DNA from: JBOCEF01 sp050586345
Lineage (GTDB): Bacteria; Pseudomonadota; Alphaproteobacteria; Rhodobacterales; Rhodobacteraceae
Length of the DNA stretch: 64,000 bases
NCBI RefSeq assembly: GCF_050586345.1
Contig: NZ_JBOCEF010000001.1
Span: 186,001-250,000, forward strand
Reading direction: 5' to 3'
Within the stretch, counting starts at the first letter, position 1, and each line of letters opens with the position of its first letter. Positions 26,819 through 35,124 of the stretch are shown here, in pieces. The notes beneath the pieces were generated by a model, which worked only from the letters and a program-made list of their open reading frames with translations, did not search any database and was not told the DNA's origin. The translations under genes were made by a program, and so were the position numbers.

Positions 26819-27895
26819 ATGTTCTACCGTGAGGCAGGCGACTTCAAAACGTCCTACTCGGACGACGCCCAGACCTTCCCGATCAAGTTCGACCGCTACC
26901 GGTACTACTTCGTGCTGATCGTGGCGTTCGGGCTGATCCCCCTGCTGATCAACGACTACTGGGAAAAATCGGTGCTGGTGCCGTTCCTGGTGTTCTCGAT
27001 CGCGGCGCTGGGGCTCAACATCCTGACCGGCTATTGCGGGCAGGTCTCGCTCGGCACCGGCGGCTTCATGGCGGTGGGGGCCTATGCCTGCTACAAGCTG
27101 ATGACCGCCTTCCCGGACCTGAACATCTTCTTCGTCGTGCTGCTCTCGGGCGGGGTGACGGCGCTGGTGGGCGCGGCCTTCGGCCTGCCGTCGCTCAGGA
27201 TCAAGGGGTTCTACCTCGCGGTCGCGACGCTGGCGGCGCAGTTCTTCCTGGTGTGGCTGTTCAACAAGGTGCCGTGGTTCTTCAACTACTCGGCCACCGG
27301 CCAGATCTCGGCGCCCGAGCGGACCGTGTTCGGCTTTGCGGTGACCGGCCCGAACGCGGCGCCCTGGGCGACCTACCTGTTCTGCCTGTCCTTCGTGTTC
27401 CTGCTGGCCTGGCTGGCGCGCAACCTGACGCGCGGGCGGACCGGGCGGCAGTGGATGGCGATTCGCGACATGGACATCGCGGCCGAGATCATCGGCGTGA
27501 ACCCGCTGGTAGCCAAGCTGACCGCCTTCGCGACCTCGTCCTTCTACGTGGGCGTGGCCGGGGCGCTGTTCTTCTCGGTCTATCTCGGCGCGGTGGAGCC
27601 GACCGAGGCCTTCGGCATCAACCAGTCGTTCCTGGTGCTGTTCATGATCATCATCGGCGGGCTCGGCTCGGTCTTCGGGTCGTTCATCGGCGCCGGCTTC
27701 ATGATCCTGCTGCCGGTGCTGCTCAAGAACCTCATGGTCGGCGGCATGGGCTGGTCCACCACCATCGCCACGCATACCGAATTCGTGGTCGTCGGCGGGC
27801 TGATCATCTTCTTCCTGATCGTGGAGCCGCACGGCCTCGCGCAGCTCTGGCGCCTGGGCAAGGAAAAGCTCCGGCTCTGGCCCTTCCCGCACTGA
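26819..27895 (+). CDS. Branched-chain-type ABC transporter permease (LivM-like)
   Basis: Second permease of the importer (358 aa, about ten hydrophobic segments). LNILTGYCGQVSLGTGGFMAVGAY is the LivM signature, and the REDM-like IRDMDIAAEIIGVNPLVAKLTAFATSSFYVGVAGAL gives the coupling helix region. A hydrophilic N-terminus of about 30 residues precedes the first membrane segment. A 120-nt gap with GC-rich direct and inverted repeats separates it from the small membrane protein gene. Confidence 0.93.
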   Translation: MFYREAGDFKTSYSDDAQTFPIKFDRYRYYFVLIVAFGLIPLLINDYWEKSVLVPFLVFSIAALGLNILTGYCGQVSLGTGGFMAVGAYACYKLMTAFPDLNIFFVVLLSGGVTALVGAAFGLPSLRIKGFYLAVATLAAQFFLVWLFNKVPWFFNYSATGQISAPERTVFGFAVTGPNAAPWATYLFCLSFVFLLAWLARNLTRGRTGRQWMAIRDMDIAAEIIGVNPLVAKLTAFATSSFYVGVAGALFFSVYLGAVEPTEAFGINQSFLVLFMIIIGGLGSVFGSFIGAGFMILLPVLLKNLMVGGMGWSTTIATHTEFVVVGGLIIFFLIVEPHGLAQLWRLGKEKLRLWPFPH

Positions 27896-27984
27896 ACCGC
27901 GTCGTCCCCGACCGGCCGGGAGGACGCCGGGCGGGGGCGCCGCACGCCTTCAAGAGACATGACGAAACCAGGGAGGTAAAAGTC

Positions 27985-29274
27985 ATGAAAGCCATCAAAC
28001 TCGCCGCCGTCGCGGCCGCGGCCATCGCCGCCGCGACCCCGGCCATGGCCGAGCTGGTGATCCCGGCCCTGAACTACCGCACCGGGCCCTACGCGCCCTC
28101 CGGCATTCCCTATGCCGACGGCTTCTCGGATTACATGACCCTGCTGAACGAGCGCGACGGCGGCGTCGGCGGCGAGCCGATCCGGGTGCTGGAGTGCGAG
28201 ACCGGCTACAACACGCAGAAGGGCGTGGAGTGCTACGAGTCCACCAAGGGCGAGGGCGCGCTGGTCTACATCCCGCAGTCCACGGGCATCACCTACCAGC
28301 TGATCCCCAAGGCCTCGGCCGACGGCATCCCGGTCCACTCCATGGCCTATGGCCGCACCTCGGCGGTCAACGGCAAGGTGTTCAAGTGGGTGTTCAACCC
28401 CCCGGGCACCTACTGGGACGCCGCCTCGATCATGGTCAAGTACGCGATGGAGCAGGAGGGCGGCAGCCTCGAGGGCAAGAAGATCGCCCTGCTGTACCAC
28501 AACTCCGCCTATGGCAAGGAGCCGATCCGCACGCTCGAGGTTCTGGCCGAGAAGCACGGCTATAACCTGACCCTGCTGCCGGTCGATCACCCGGGCCAGG
28601 AGCAGAAGTCGCAGTGGCTTCAGATCCGCCGCGAGCGCCCGGACTACGTGTTCATGTGGGGCTGGGGCGTGATGAACTCGGTCGCCATCCAGGAAGCCAC
28701 CAACATCCGCTATGACATGAACAAGTTCATCGGCGTGTGGTGGTCCGGCTCCGAGGCGGACGTGGAGCCCGCGGGCGCCGGCGCCGACGGCTACAAGTCG
28801 ATCACCTGGCACGCGCCGGGCGCCGACTTCCCGGCCTTCAAGCAGATCCAGGAGATGGTGATCGACGCCGGCAAGGGCGCCGGCGACGGCACCACCATCG
28901 GCGAGGTCGGCTACAACCGCGGCGTCTACGCCGCCGTGCTGGTGGCCGAGGCGATCGCCACGGCGCAGAAGCTGACCGGCAAGGCCAACATCACCGCCGC
29001 CGACATGCGCGACGGCTACGAGGCGCTGGGCATCTCCGAGGAACGCTGGGCCGAACTGGGCCTCGGCGGCTTCGCCCAGCCCTTCCAGGTGACCTGCGAG
29101 GACCACGGCGCGCCGCACCAGGGCGTCATCCAGCAGTGGGACGTCGAGTCGGCCTCCTGGAGCCTCGTGTCGGACTTCATGTCGCCCGACATGGACGTCG
29201 TGATGCCGCTGATCATGGAAGACTCCATGGCCTACGCCGCCGAGAACAACATCACCCCGCGCACCTGCGAGTGA
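27985..29274 (+). CDS. ABC transporter periplasmic substrate-binding protein 1 of the cluster
   Basis: A 429-aa type I periplasmic binding protein of the branched-chain amino acid/urea/amide class. Signal peptide of 22 residues ending PAMA, then ELVIPALNYRTGPYAPSGIP. Conserved blocks shared with three paralogues downstream: DGFSDYMTLLNERDGG, a CETGY...CY cysteine pair, HNSAYGKEPI, WGWGVMN and VWWSGSEADV. GGGAGGT lies 7 nt before the ATG. It is embedded between the LivM and LivF genes, so it is probably the founding receptor. It is also the most divergent of the four (YDMNKFIGVWW, WHAPGADFPAF where others have FHAVGTE). The ligand is unknown. Confidence 0.9.
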   Translation: MKAIKLAAVAAAAIAAATPAMAELVIPALNYRTGPYAPSGIPYADGFSDYMTLLNERDGGVGGEPIRVLECETGYNTQKGVECYESTKGEGALVYIPQSTGITYQLIPKASADGIPVHSMAYGRTSAVNGKVFKWVFNPPGTYWDAASIMVKYAMEQEGGSLEGKKIALLYHNSAYGKEPIRTLEVLAEKHGYNLTLLPVDHPGQEQKSQWLQIRRERPDYVFMWGWGVMNSVAIQEATNIRYDMNKFIGVWWSGSEADVEPAGAGADGYKSITWHAPGADFPAFKQIQEMVIDAGKGAGDGTTIGEVGYNRGVYAAVLVAEAIATAQKLTGKANITAADMRDGYEALGISEERWAELGLGGFAQPFQVTCEDHGAPHQGVIQQWDVESASWSLVSDFMSPDMDVVMPLIMEDSMAYAAENNITPRTCE

Positions 29275-29453
29275 TGTCGTCCTGACGCGACGGGTCCCGG
29301 GCGCCGCGCGCGCCCGGGGCCGCCCCCCGCCCCCGTTTCGACGGGGGAGGGGACCCGCCGACGCCCCCTGGCATGCGCCGATGCGCGCCGGGGCGCGGTT
29401 TGCAACCAGATCACGCAGCGCGCGCGCCGACGCGCGCTTTAAGGAACGCAGAC

Positions 29454-30299
29454 ATGACCGACGCCGCCACGCTCGACGCCCCGGCCCAGTCCGCCCCGGC
29501 CGGGGAGACCATCCTCGAGGTCAACAACATCGAGGTGATCTACAACCACGTCATCCTCGTGCTGAAGGGCGTCAGCCTGTCCGTCCCCAAGGGCGGCATC
29601 ACCGCCCTGCTCGGCGGCAACGGCGCCGGCAAGACCACCACGCTCAAGGCCATCTCCAACCTGCTGCACTCCGAGCGCGGCGAGGTGACCAAGGGCTCGA
29701 TCACCTATCGCGGCGAACCGATCGCCGACCTGAACCCGGCCGAACTGGTGCGCCGCGGCGTGATCCAGGTGATGGAGGGGCGGCACTGCTTCGAGCACCT
29801 GACGGTGGAGGAGAACCTGCTGACCGGCGCCTACACCCGCTCGGGCGGCGGCGTGAAGGAGAGCCTGGAGCGCGTCTACCATTACTTCCCGCGTCTCAAG
29901 GAACGCCGGACCTCGCAGGCCGGCTATACCTCGGGCGGCGAGCAGCAGATGTGCGCCATCGGCCGCGCGATGATGGCGAACCCCGAGACGATTCTCCTCG
30001 ATGAGCCGAGCATGGGTCTTGCGCCCCAGCTGGTGGAGCAGATTTTCGAGATCGTCAAAGAAGTTAACGAAAAAGAGGGCGTCTCGTTTCTCCTGGCGGA
30101 ACAGAATACCAACGTTGCATTGCGATATGCGCATTATGGATACATACTCGAATCCGGCCGCGTGGTGATGGACGGCGCCGCAAAGGACCTGCGGGAAAAC
30201 CAGGACGTCAAGGAGTTCTACCTCGGCATGTCCGAGCAGGGCCGCAAGTCGTTCCGGGACGTCCGGTCCTACCGTCGTCGCAAGCGCTGGCTGAGCTGA
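29454..30299 (+). CDS. Branched-chain-type ABC transporter ATP-binding protein (LivF-like)
   Basis: Second ATPase of the importer (281 aa). Walker A is GGNGAGKTT, the signature YTSGGEQQMCAIGRAM, and Walker B TILLDEPSMGLAPQ. The tail LLAEQNTNVALRYAHYGYILESGRVV is typical of LivF. An atypical basic C-terminal end (SFRDVRSYRRRKRWLS) is added. AAGGAA lies 7 nt before the ATG. A stretch near the 3' end, about 30030-30170, is clearly less GC-rich than its surroundings although the encoded protein is normal. Confidence 0.92.
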   Translation: MTDAATLDAPAQSAPAGETILEVNNIEVIYNHVILVLKGVSLSVPKGGITALLGGNGAGKTTTLKAISNLLHSERGEVTKGSITYRGEPIADLNPAELVRRGVIQVMEGRHCFEHLTVEENLLTGAYTRSGGGVKESLERVYHYFPRLKERRTSQAGYTSGGEQQMCAIGRAMMANPETILLDEPSMGLAPQLVEQIFEIVKEVNEKEGVSFLLAEQNTNVALRYAHYGYILESGRVVMDGAAKDLRENQDVKEFYLGMSEQGRKSFRDVRSYRRRKRWLS

Positions 30300-30354
30300 T
30301 TGCGGGGTCGACGCGCCGGGGGGGTGCGTTCCTGCAGCGTTTGAGGAGGGACCC

Positions 30355-31650
30355 ATGTCCAAGCGTCGCATGCTTGCCATCGCCGCCGCCTTCGCGGCTG
30401 CGCTGGCCCCGGCTGCACAAGCCGATCTGAACTTCTACACCCTGAACTATCGAACGGGGCCCTATGCCAATAACGGGATCCCGTCCGCGGACGGGTTCGC
30501 CGATTACATGACCTTGCTGAACGAGCGGGACGGCGGCATCGGCGGCGAGAAGGTCCATGTCGAGGCCTGCGAGTTCGGCTACAGCACCGAGAAGGGCCTC
30601 GCCTGTTACGAGAAGAACGCGGACAAGGGCACGCTGGCCTGGTTCCCGAACTCGACCGCGCTGGCCTACAAGATCATCGAGCTGGCCCGCGAAAGCGGCA
30701 CGCCGGTGGTCACCCAGGGCTACGGCTTCGCCGCCGCCGCCAACGGGGAATACTTCCCCCACGTGTTCAACTTCCCCGCCAACTACTGGCACGGGGCCGC
30801 GGCGCAGGTCCGCTACATCAAGGAGAACACGCCGGGCGGCAACCTGAACGGGATGAAGATCGGGCTGGTCTATCACAACTCGCCCTATGGCAAGGAGCCG
30901 ATCAACACCCTCAAGGCCCTCGCGGCCCGCGAGGGGTTCGAGGTGCTCTATTACCCGGTCGACCACCCGGGCAAGGAGCAGCGCGCGACCTGGGACCAGA
31001 TCAAGACGGACAAGCCCGACTGGACCCTGCTCTGGGGCTGGGGCGAGATGAACCCGGTCGCGCTGCGCCAGGCCAAGCGGATCAAGTACCCGATGGAGCG
31101 CCTGTTCGGCGTCTGGTGGTCGGCGAACGAGACCGACGTGAAGAAGATCGGGCGGGCCGCGGATGGCTACAAGTCGATCAACTTCCACGCCGTGGGGACC
31201 GAGTTCAGCGCCTATAACGACCTGAACGAATACGTCTATTTCGCCGGCAAGGCGGCGGGCCAGGCCAACAACCTCGGCACCAGCCTCTACAATCGCGGGC
31301 TGCTCGCCGCCGCCACGGCGGCCGAGGCGATCCGCATCGCGCAGCGCATTCACGGGGTGTCGAAGATCGACCACCACATGATGCGCGACGGCTACGAGGC
31401 GCTGGTGGTGGACGACGCGATGCTGACGCGCATCGGGCTCGAGGGCTTCATCCCGCCGATGAAGCTGTCGTGCAAGAACCACCTCGGCGCCGGGATGGTG
31501 GCGATCAACGAATGGGACTCGCGCCTGCGCGGGTGGAAGCAGGTCACGGATTACTACGCGCCCGAGACCGCGCTGATCGACCCGCTGATCGAGGCGTATT
31601 CCGCCGGCTACGCCCAGAAGTTCGGCGTCGCCAGGCGGGACTGCAAATAA
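30355..31650 (+). CDS. ABC transporter periplasmic substrate-binding protein 2 of the cluster
   Basis: A 431-aa paralogue of the binding protein at 27985. Signal peptide ending PAAQA, then DLNFYTLNYRTGPYANNGIP. It shares all the landmark blocks, including ACEFGY...CY, YHNSPYGKEPI, WGWGEMN, VWWSANETDV and FHAVGTEFSAYNDLNE. GAGGAGGGA precedes the ATG and the gene begins 55 nt after the LivF-like gene. Part of it is identical at nucleotide level to the fourth paralogue (31175-31229 versus 35939-35993). It ends at a strong terminator. Confidence 0.9.
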   Translation: MSKRRMLAIAAAFAAALAPAAQADLNFYTLNYRTGPYANNGIPSADGFADYMTLLNERDGGIGGEKVHVEACEFGYSTEKGLACYEKNADKGTLAWFPNSTALAYKIIELARESGTPVVTQGYGFAAAANGEYFPHVFNFPANYWHGAAAQVRYIKENTPGGNLNGMKIGLVYHNSPYGKEPINTLKALAAREGFEVLYYPVDHPGKEQRATWDQIKTDKPDWTLLWGWGEMNPVALRQAKRIKYPMERLFGVWWSANETDVKKIGRAADGYKSINFHAVGTEFSAYNDLNEYVYFAGKAAGQANNLGTSLYNRGLLAAATAAEAIRIAQRIHGVSKIDHHMMRDGYEALVVDDAMLTRIGLEGFIPPMKLSCKNHLGAGMVAINEWDSRLRGWKQVTDYYAPETALIDPLIEAYSAGYAQKFGVARRDCK

Positions 31651-31707
31651 CGCCGCGATGACCCCGGGGGGCGGCGCCCCCCGGACATCGTGGGCGCATC
31701 AGACAGG

Positions 31708-31738
31708 GGGCCGGAGAGGGCGACCTCTCCGGCCCTTT
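31708..31738 (+). terminator. Terminator after binding protein 2
   Basis: A perfect 12-bp stem (GGGCCGGAGAGG / CCTCTCCGGCCC) with a GCGA loop and TTT tail ends the transcript of the first part of the cluster. The ligase and the last two binding proteins therefore probably have their own promoters. Confidence 0.8.
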
Positions 31739-31975
31739 CGCGCCCCCGCCGCCCCCGAACCGGGGCAGGGGCCGCGTCCGATCCGGCCGGACGCGAAGCG
31801 CCCCGCGGCGCGCGCGAGCGAGCGAGAGACGAGACCCGGGGGCAGGGCCCGCAGCGCGCCCCGCGCGCGGCCCCGCCGCCAGACCATTTTCCGGCCCGCG
31901 CGCCCCTCGCGCGGGACCGGACCCCCACGTGCGGGAGGCGCGCGGGGAATGCAGACCGAAGCCGGAGCCTGATCC
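31739..31975. other. Intergenic region before the PaaK-like gene
   Basis: About 240 nt of very GC-rich sequence with short GC palindromes and a GCGAGCGAGCGAG run. No gene, convincing promoter or RNA is seen. Frames open here on both strands but have no family character. Confidence 0.5.
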
Positions 31976-33220
31976 ATGACCGACCATTACGACGCGCTTG
32001 AAACCCGCTCGGCCGACCAGCGCGCCGCCGACCTCGCCGCCGCGCTGCCCCGCCAGGTCGCCCGCGCGCAGGAGGCGCCCGCGATGGCCGCCCTGCTGGC
32101 GGGCGTCGACCCCGCCGCCGTCACCAGCCGCGAGGCGCTCGCCGCCCTGCCGGTGACCCGCAAGTCGGCGCTGGTCGAGGCGCAGGCCGCGCAGCCCCCG
32201 TTCGGCGGCTTCGTGCCCGGCGGCGCCGCCGCGACCGACCACGTGTTCCAGTCCCCCGGCCCGATCTACGAGCCGGGCGGGCGCGGCCAGGACTGGTGGC
32301 GCATGGGCCGCGCGCTTCATGCCGCGGGGATCGGCAAGGGCGACGTGGTGCAGAACTGCTTCTCCTACCACCTCACCCCCGCGGGGATGATCTTCGAGAA
32401 CGGCGCCGCGGCCGTGGGCGCCACCGTGCTGCCCGCCGGCGTCGGGCAGACCGAGCTCCAGGTCCGCGCCGCCGCCGACGTGGGGACCACCGCCTATGCC
32501 GGGACGCCCGACTTCCTGAAGGTGATCCTCGACAAGGCCGACGAGATGGGCGTGGCGCTGCCGAAGCTGAAGAAGGCCATCGTCGGCGGCGGCGCGCTGT
32601 TCCCCTCGCTGCGCCAGGAATATGCCGACCGGGGCATCGCCTGCCTGCAGGGCTACGCCACCGCCGATGTCGGCTCGATCGGCTACGAGACGGTCGGCCC
32701 CGACGGGCTGGTCGAGGGGATGATGGTCGACGAGGGCGTGATCGTGGAGATCGTGCGCCCCGGCACCGGCGACCCCGTCGCCGATGGCGAGGTCGGCGAG
32801 GTGCTGGTGACCACCTTCAACCACGACTACCCGCTGATCCGCTTCGCCACCGGGGACATGTCCGCGGTGCTGACCGGCGCCTCGCCCTGCGGCCGGACCG
32901 GGATGCGCATCAAGGGCTGGATGGGCCGCGCCGACCAGACCGCCAAGATCAAGGGCATGTTCGTGCGCCCCGAGCAGGTGGCCGAGCTCGTCGCCCGCCA
33001 CCCGGAGATCGCGAAGGCCCGCGTCACCGTCACCCGCGCGGACGAAAAGGACGTGATGGCGGTGCAGGTGGAAAGCGCCGAGACCTCGGACGGGTTCGTC
33101 GCCGCGGTGGCGGAGTCGGTGCAGGCCGCGCTCAAGCTGCGCGGCGCGGTCGAGGTGGTCGCCCCCGGCTCGCTGCCCAATGACGGCAAGGTCATTGAAG
33201 ATGCGCGCAACTACGACTGA
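31976..33220 (+). CDS. PaaK-like phenylacetate--CoA ligase family protein lacking the usual P-loop
   Basis: A 414-aa adenylate-forming-enzyme relative most like phenylacetate-CoA ligase. LPVTRKSALVEAQAAQPPFGG matches the PaaK N-terminal block, AGTPDFLKVILDKADEMG and KKAIVGGGALFPSLRQEY the middle, and TTFNHDYPLIRFATGDMS plus GRADQTAKIKGMFVRPEQV the C-terminal core. The catalytic-lysine region is kept (NDGKVIEDAR). The ATP-binding SSGTTGxPT loop is not seen; the aligned stretch reads VFQSPGPIYEPGG. It may use a modified loop, as other 'PaaK family' proteins seem to, or have lost adenylation. Its place among four binding proteins points to the imported acid as substrate. Confidence 0.85.
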   Translation: MTDHYDALETRSADQRAADLAAALPRQVARAQEAPAMAALLAGVDPAAVTSREALAALPVTRKSALVEAQAAQPPFGGFVPGGAAATDHVFQSPGPIYEPGGRGQDWWRMGRALHAAGIGKGDVVQNCFSYHLTPAGMIFENGAAAVGATVLPAGVGQTELQVRAAADVGTTAYAGTPDFLKVILDKADEMGVALPKLKKAIVGGGALFPSLRQEYADRGIACLQGYATADVGSIGYETVGPDGLVEGMMVDEGVIVEIVRPGTGDPVADGEVGEVLVTTFNHDYPLIRFATGDMSAVLTGASPCGRTGMRIKGWMGRADQTAKIKGMFVRPEQVAELVARHPEIAKARVTVTRADEKDVMAVQVESAETSDGFVAAVAESVQAALKLRGAVEVVAPGSLPNDGKVIEDARNYD

Positions 33221-33454
33221 AGCTTCTTCAGGAAACCCTCCGGGGTGACCGAGCGGAAACGCATCCGGGCGGCGAGCATCTCGCCGCCCGGTCGCGTTTC
33301 GGGGGCATGATATGCGCATCCCGGAATGCTGCATTGCGGTAACGACGGCGGATTTTCAGGCGCCGCGCACGTAAACTGTATCCGGCCCGGCGACGGTGCG
33401 AGGGGCGCCGCCCGGGCCGCGTTCCAGACGCGCATGCACCGAGGGGAGCCCGCC

Positions 33455-34753
33455 ATGATCCGTGCCGCCGCAGCTTTCGCACTCGGCCTGGCCGCCGCCG
33501 CCGTTCCGGCCGCCGCCGCCGCCGCCGCCGACCTGACCATCGTCGCCCATTCCTACCGCTCGGGGCCCTACGCCGCCTCCGGCATCCCGGCGGCGGACGG
33601 GTTCGGCGACTATTTCACCCTGCTCAACACGCGCGACGGGGGCATCGGCGGGCGCAAGGTGGTGATCGAGGAGTGCGAGTTCGGCTATTCGGACGAACTC
33701 GGGATGAAATGCTATGCGCAGAACCAGGGCCGGTCGCTGGTGTGGATCCCGCTCTCGACCTCGGTCGCCTACCGGCTGACCGAGGCGACCCGCGCGACGG
33801 GCGAGCCGCTGATCACCACCGGCTACGGGCGCACCGAGACGGCGGACGGGTCGGCCTTTCCGCAGGTGTTCAACTTCCCCGCCCATTACTGGGACGGCGC
33901 CGCGGCGCAGGTCCGCTACATCAAGGAGCATACGCCGGGCGGGGACCTGAACGGCATGAAGATCGCCCTCGTCCACCATGACAGCCCCTATGGGAAGGAG
34001 CCGATCAAGACCCTGCAGGCCCTCGCGCAGCGCGAGGGGTTCGCGCTGAAGCTGCTGCCCGTCGCCCATCCCGGCCTCGACCAGGACGCGGTCTGGGCCG
34101 AGGCCAAGGCCTGGGGCGCGGAGTGGTCGCTGCTCTGGGGCTGGGGCGAGATGAACCTCGCCGCGCTCAAGGCCGCGAAGGAAGCGGGCGTGCCGCTCGA
34201 CCGCGTGTTCGGCGTGTGGTGGTCGGCGATGAACTCCGACCTCAAGCGGATGCGCAAGGCGGGGCAGGGCTACAAGGCGCTGAACTTCCACGCGGTGGGC
34301 ACGGAATACAGCGTCTACAACCAGCTCAACGAACACGTCTACATCCCCGGCCGCGCCGCGGGGCTGGCGAACAACCTCGGCTCCACCATGTACAACCGGG
34401 GCCTGATGACGGCGGCCGTGGTGGCCGAGGGCATCCGCAACGCGCAGAAGCTGCACGGCACGCCCGACATCACCCCGCAGCAGATGCGCGACGGGCTGGA
34501 GCTGGTGGACCTGTCGGAGGCGCGGCTGGCGGAGCTGGGCTTCGAGGGCTTCATGCACCCCTTCGCCAATTCCTGCGCCGAGCATGGCGGCTCGGGCCGC
34601 GTGGCGGTGAATGAATGGGACGCGCGGCTGCGCGGCTGGCGCCAGGTGAGCGAATTCTACGAGTCCCCGCGCGTGCTGATCGACCAGCTGGTGCGCGCGC
34701 ATGCCGACGGCTACCTGCAGGCGACGGGCCGCGCCCGGCGCGCCTGCGACTGA
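33455..34753 (+). CDS. ABC transporter periplasmic substrate-binding protein 3 of the cluster
   Basis: A 432-aa paralogue. The signal peptide is Ala-rich and ends PAAAAAAA, followed by DLTIVAHSYRSGPYAASGIPAADGF. It keeps ECEFGY...CY, HHDSPYGKEPI, WGWGEMN, VWWSAMNSDL and FHAVGTEYSVYNQLNE. Its substitutions at the NETD/MNSD position and in the first strand suggest a changed ligand pocket. The start is the ATG with GAGGGGAG 6 nt upstream; the frame is open further upstream without signal-peptide character. Confidence 0.9.
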   Translation: MIRAAAAFALGLAAAAVPAAAAAAADLTIVAHSYRSGPYAASGIPAADGFGDYFTLLNTRDGGIGGRKVVIEECEFGYSDELGMKCYAQNQGRSLVWIPLSTSVAYRLTEATRATGEPLITTGYGRTETADGSAFPQVFNFPAHYWDGAAAQVRYIKEHTPGGDLNGMKIALVHHDSPYGKEPIKTLQALAQREGFALKLLPVAHPGLDQDAVWAEAKAWGAEWSLLWGWGEMNLAALKAAKEAGVPLDRVFGVWWSAMNSDLKRMRKAGQGYKALNFHAVGTEYSVYNQLNEHVYIPGRAAGLANNLGSTMYNRGLMTAAVVAEGIRNAQKLHGTPDITPQQMRDGLELVDLSEARLAELGFEGFMHPFANSCAEHGGSGRVAVNEWDARLRGWRQVSEFYESPRVLIDQLVRAHADGYLQATGRARRACD

Positions 34754-35124
34754 GGGGCGGCGGGGCCGAATCACCCTCTCCTCGAACCCCTTGATTTACC
34801 TTGCGTGAACGGCGGTGCAGAACATCCTGCATCGCCGTTTGCGACTCCTGGGGGTCAGAAATTCCGAAACGCCGGTTCGGTCTGCGAATTTCACGACCCG
34901 CCGAAACGACTTTCAGGCGTCAGGGGGCGCTCGGGGTAACCTTAAAGTAGCATTGCCCGATTTTTGAGGGGCCCAAATCTGCACACGGGACCCGAAATCG
35001 GACTATGCTCGGATGGTCGGCGCCGGCGCGCCGGCGGGCCGGCACGGGAGGGTGCGGGGCGGAGTGCGCGTCCTGCGCCAGGCCGGCGTGTAACAAACAG
35101 AATGCGTTCCTGGGGGGACCTCAC
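34754..35124. other. Long intergenic region with a terminator-like hairpin, before binding protein 4
   Basis: 371 nt without a gene. At 34808-34840 a 13-bp stem (AACGGCGGTGCAG / CTGCATCGCCGTT, one wobble) probably weakens or ends read-through from binding protein 3. The following 34850-35010 is relatively AT-rich and holds TATGCT at 35004-35009, a possible -10 element, with no clear -35 partner. Separate control of binding protein 4 is likely. Confidence 0.5.
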
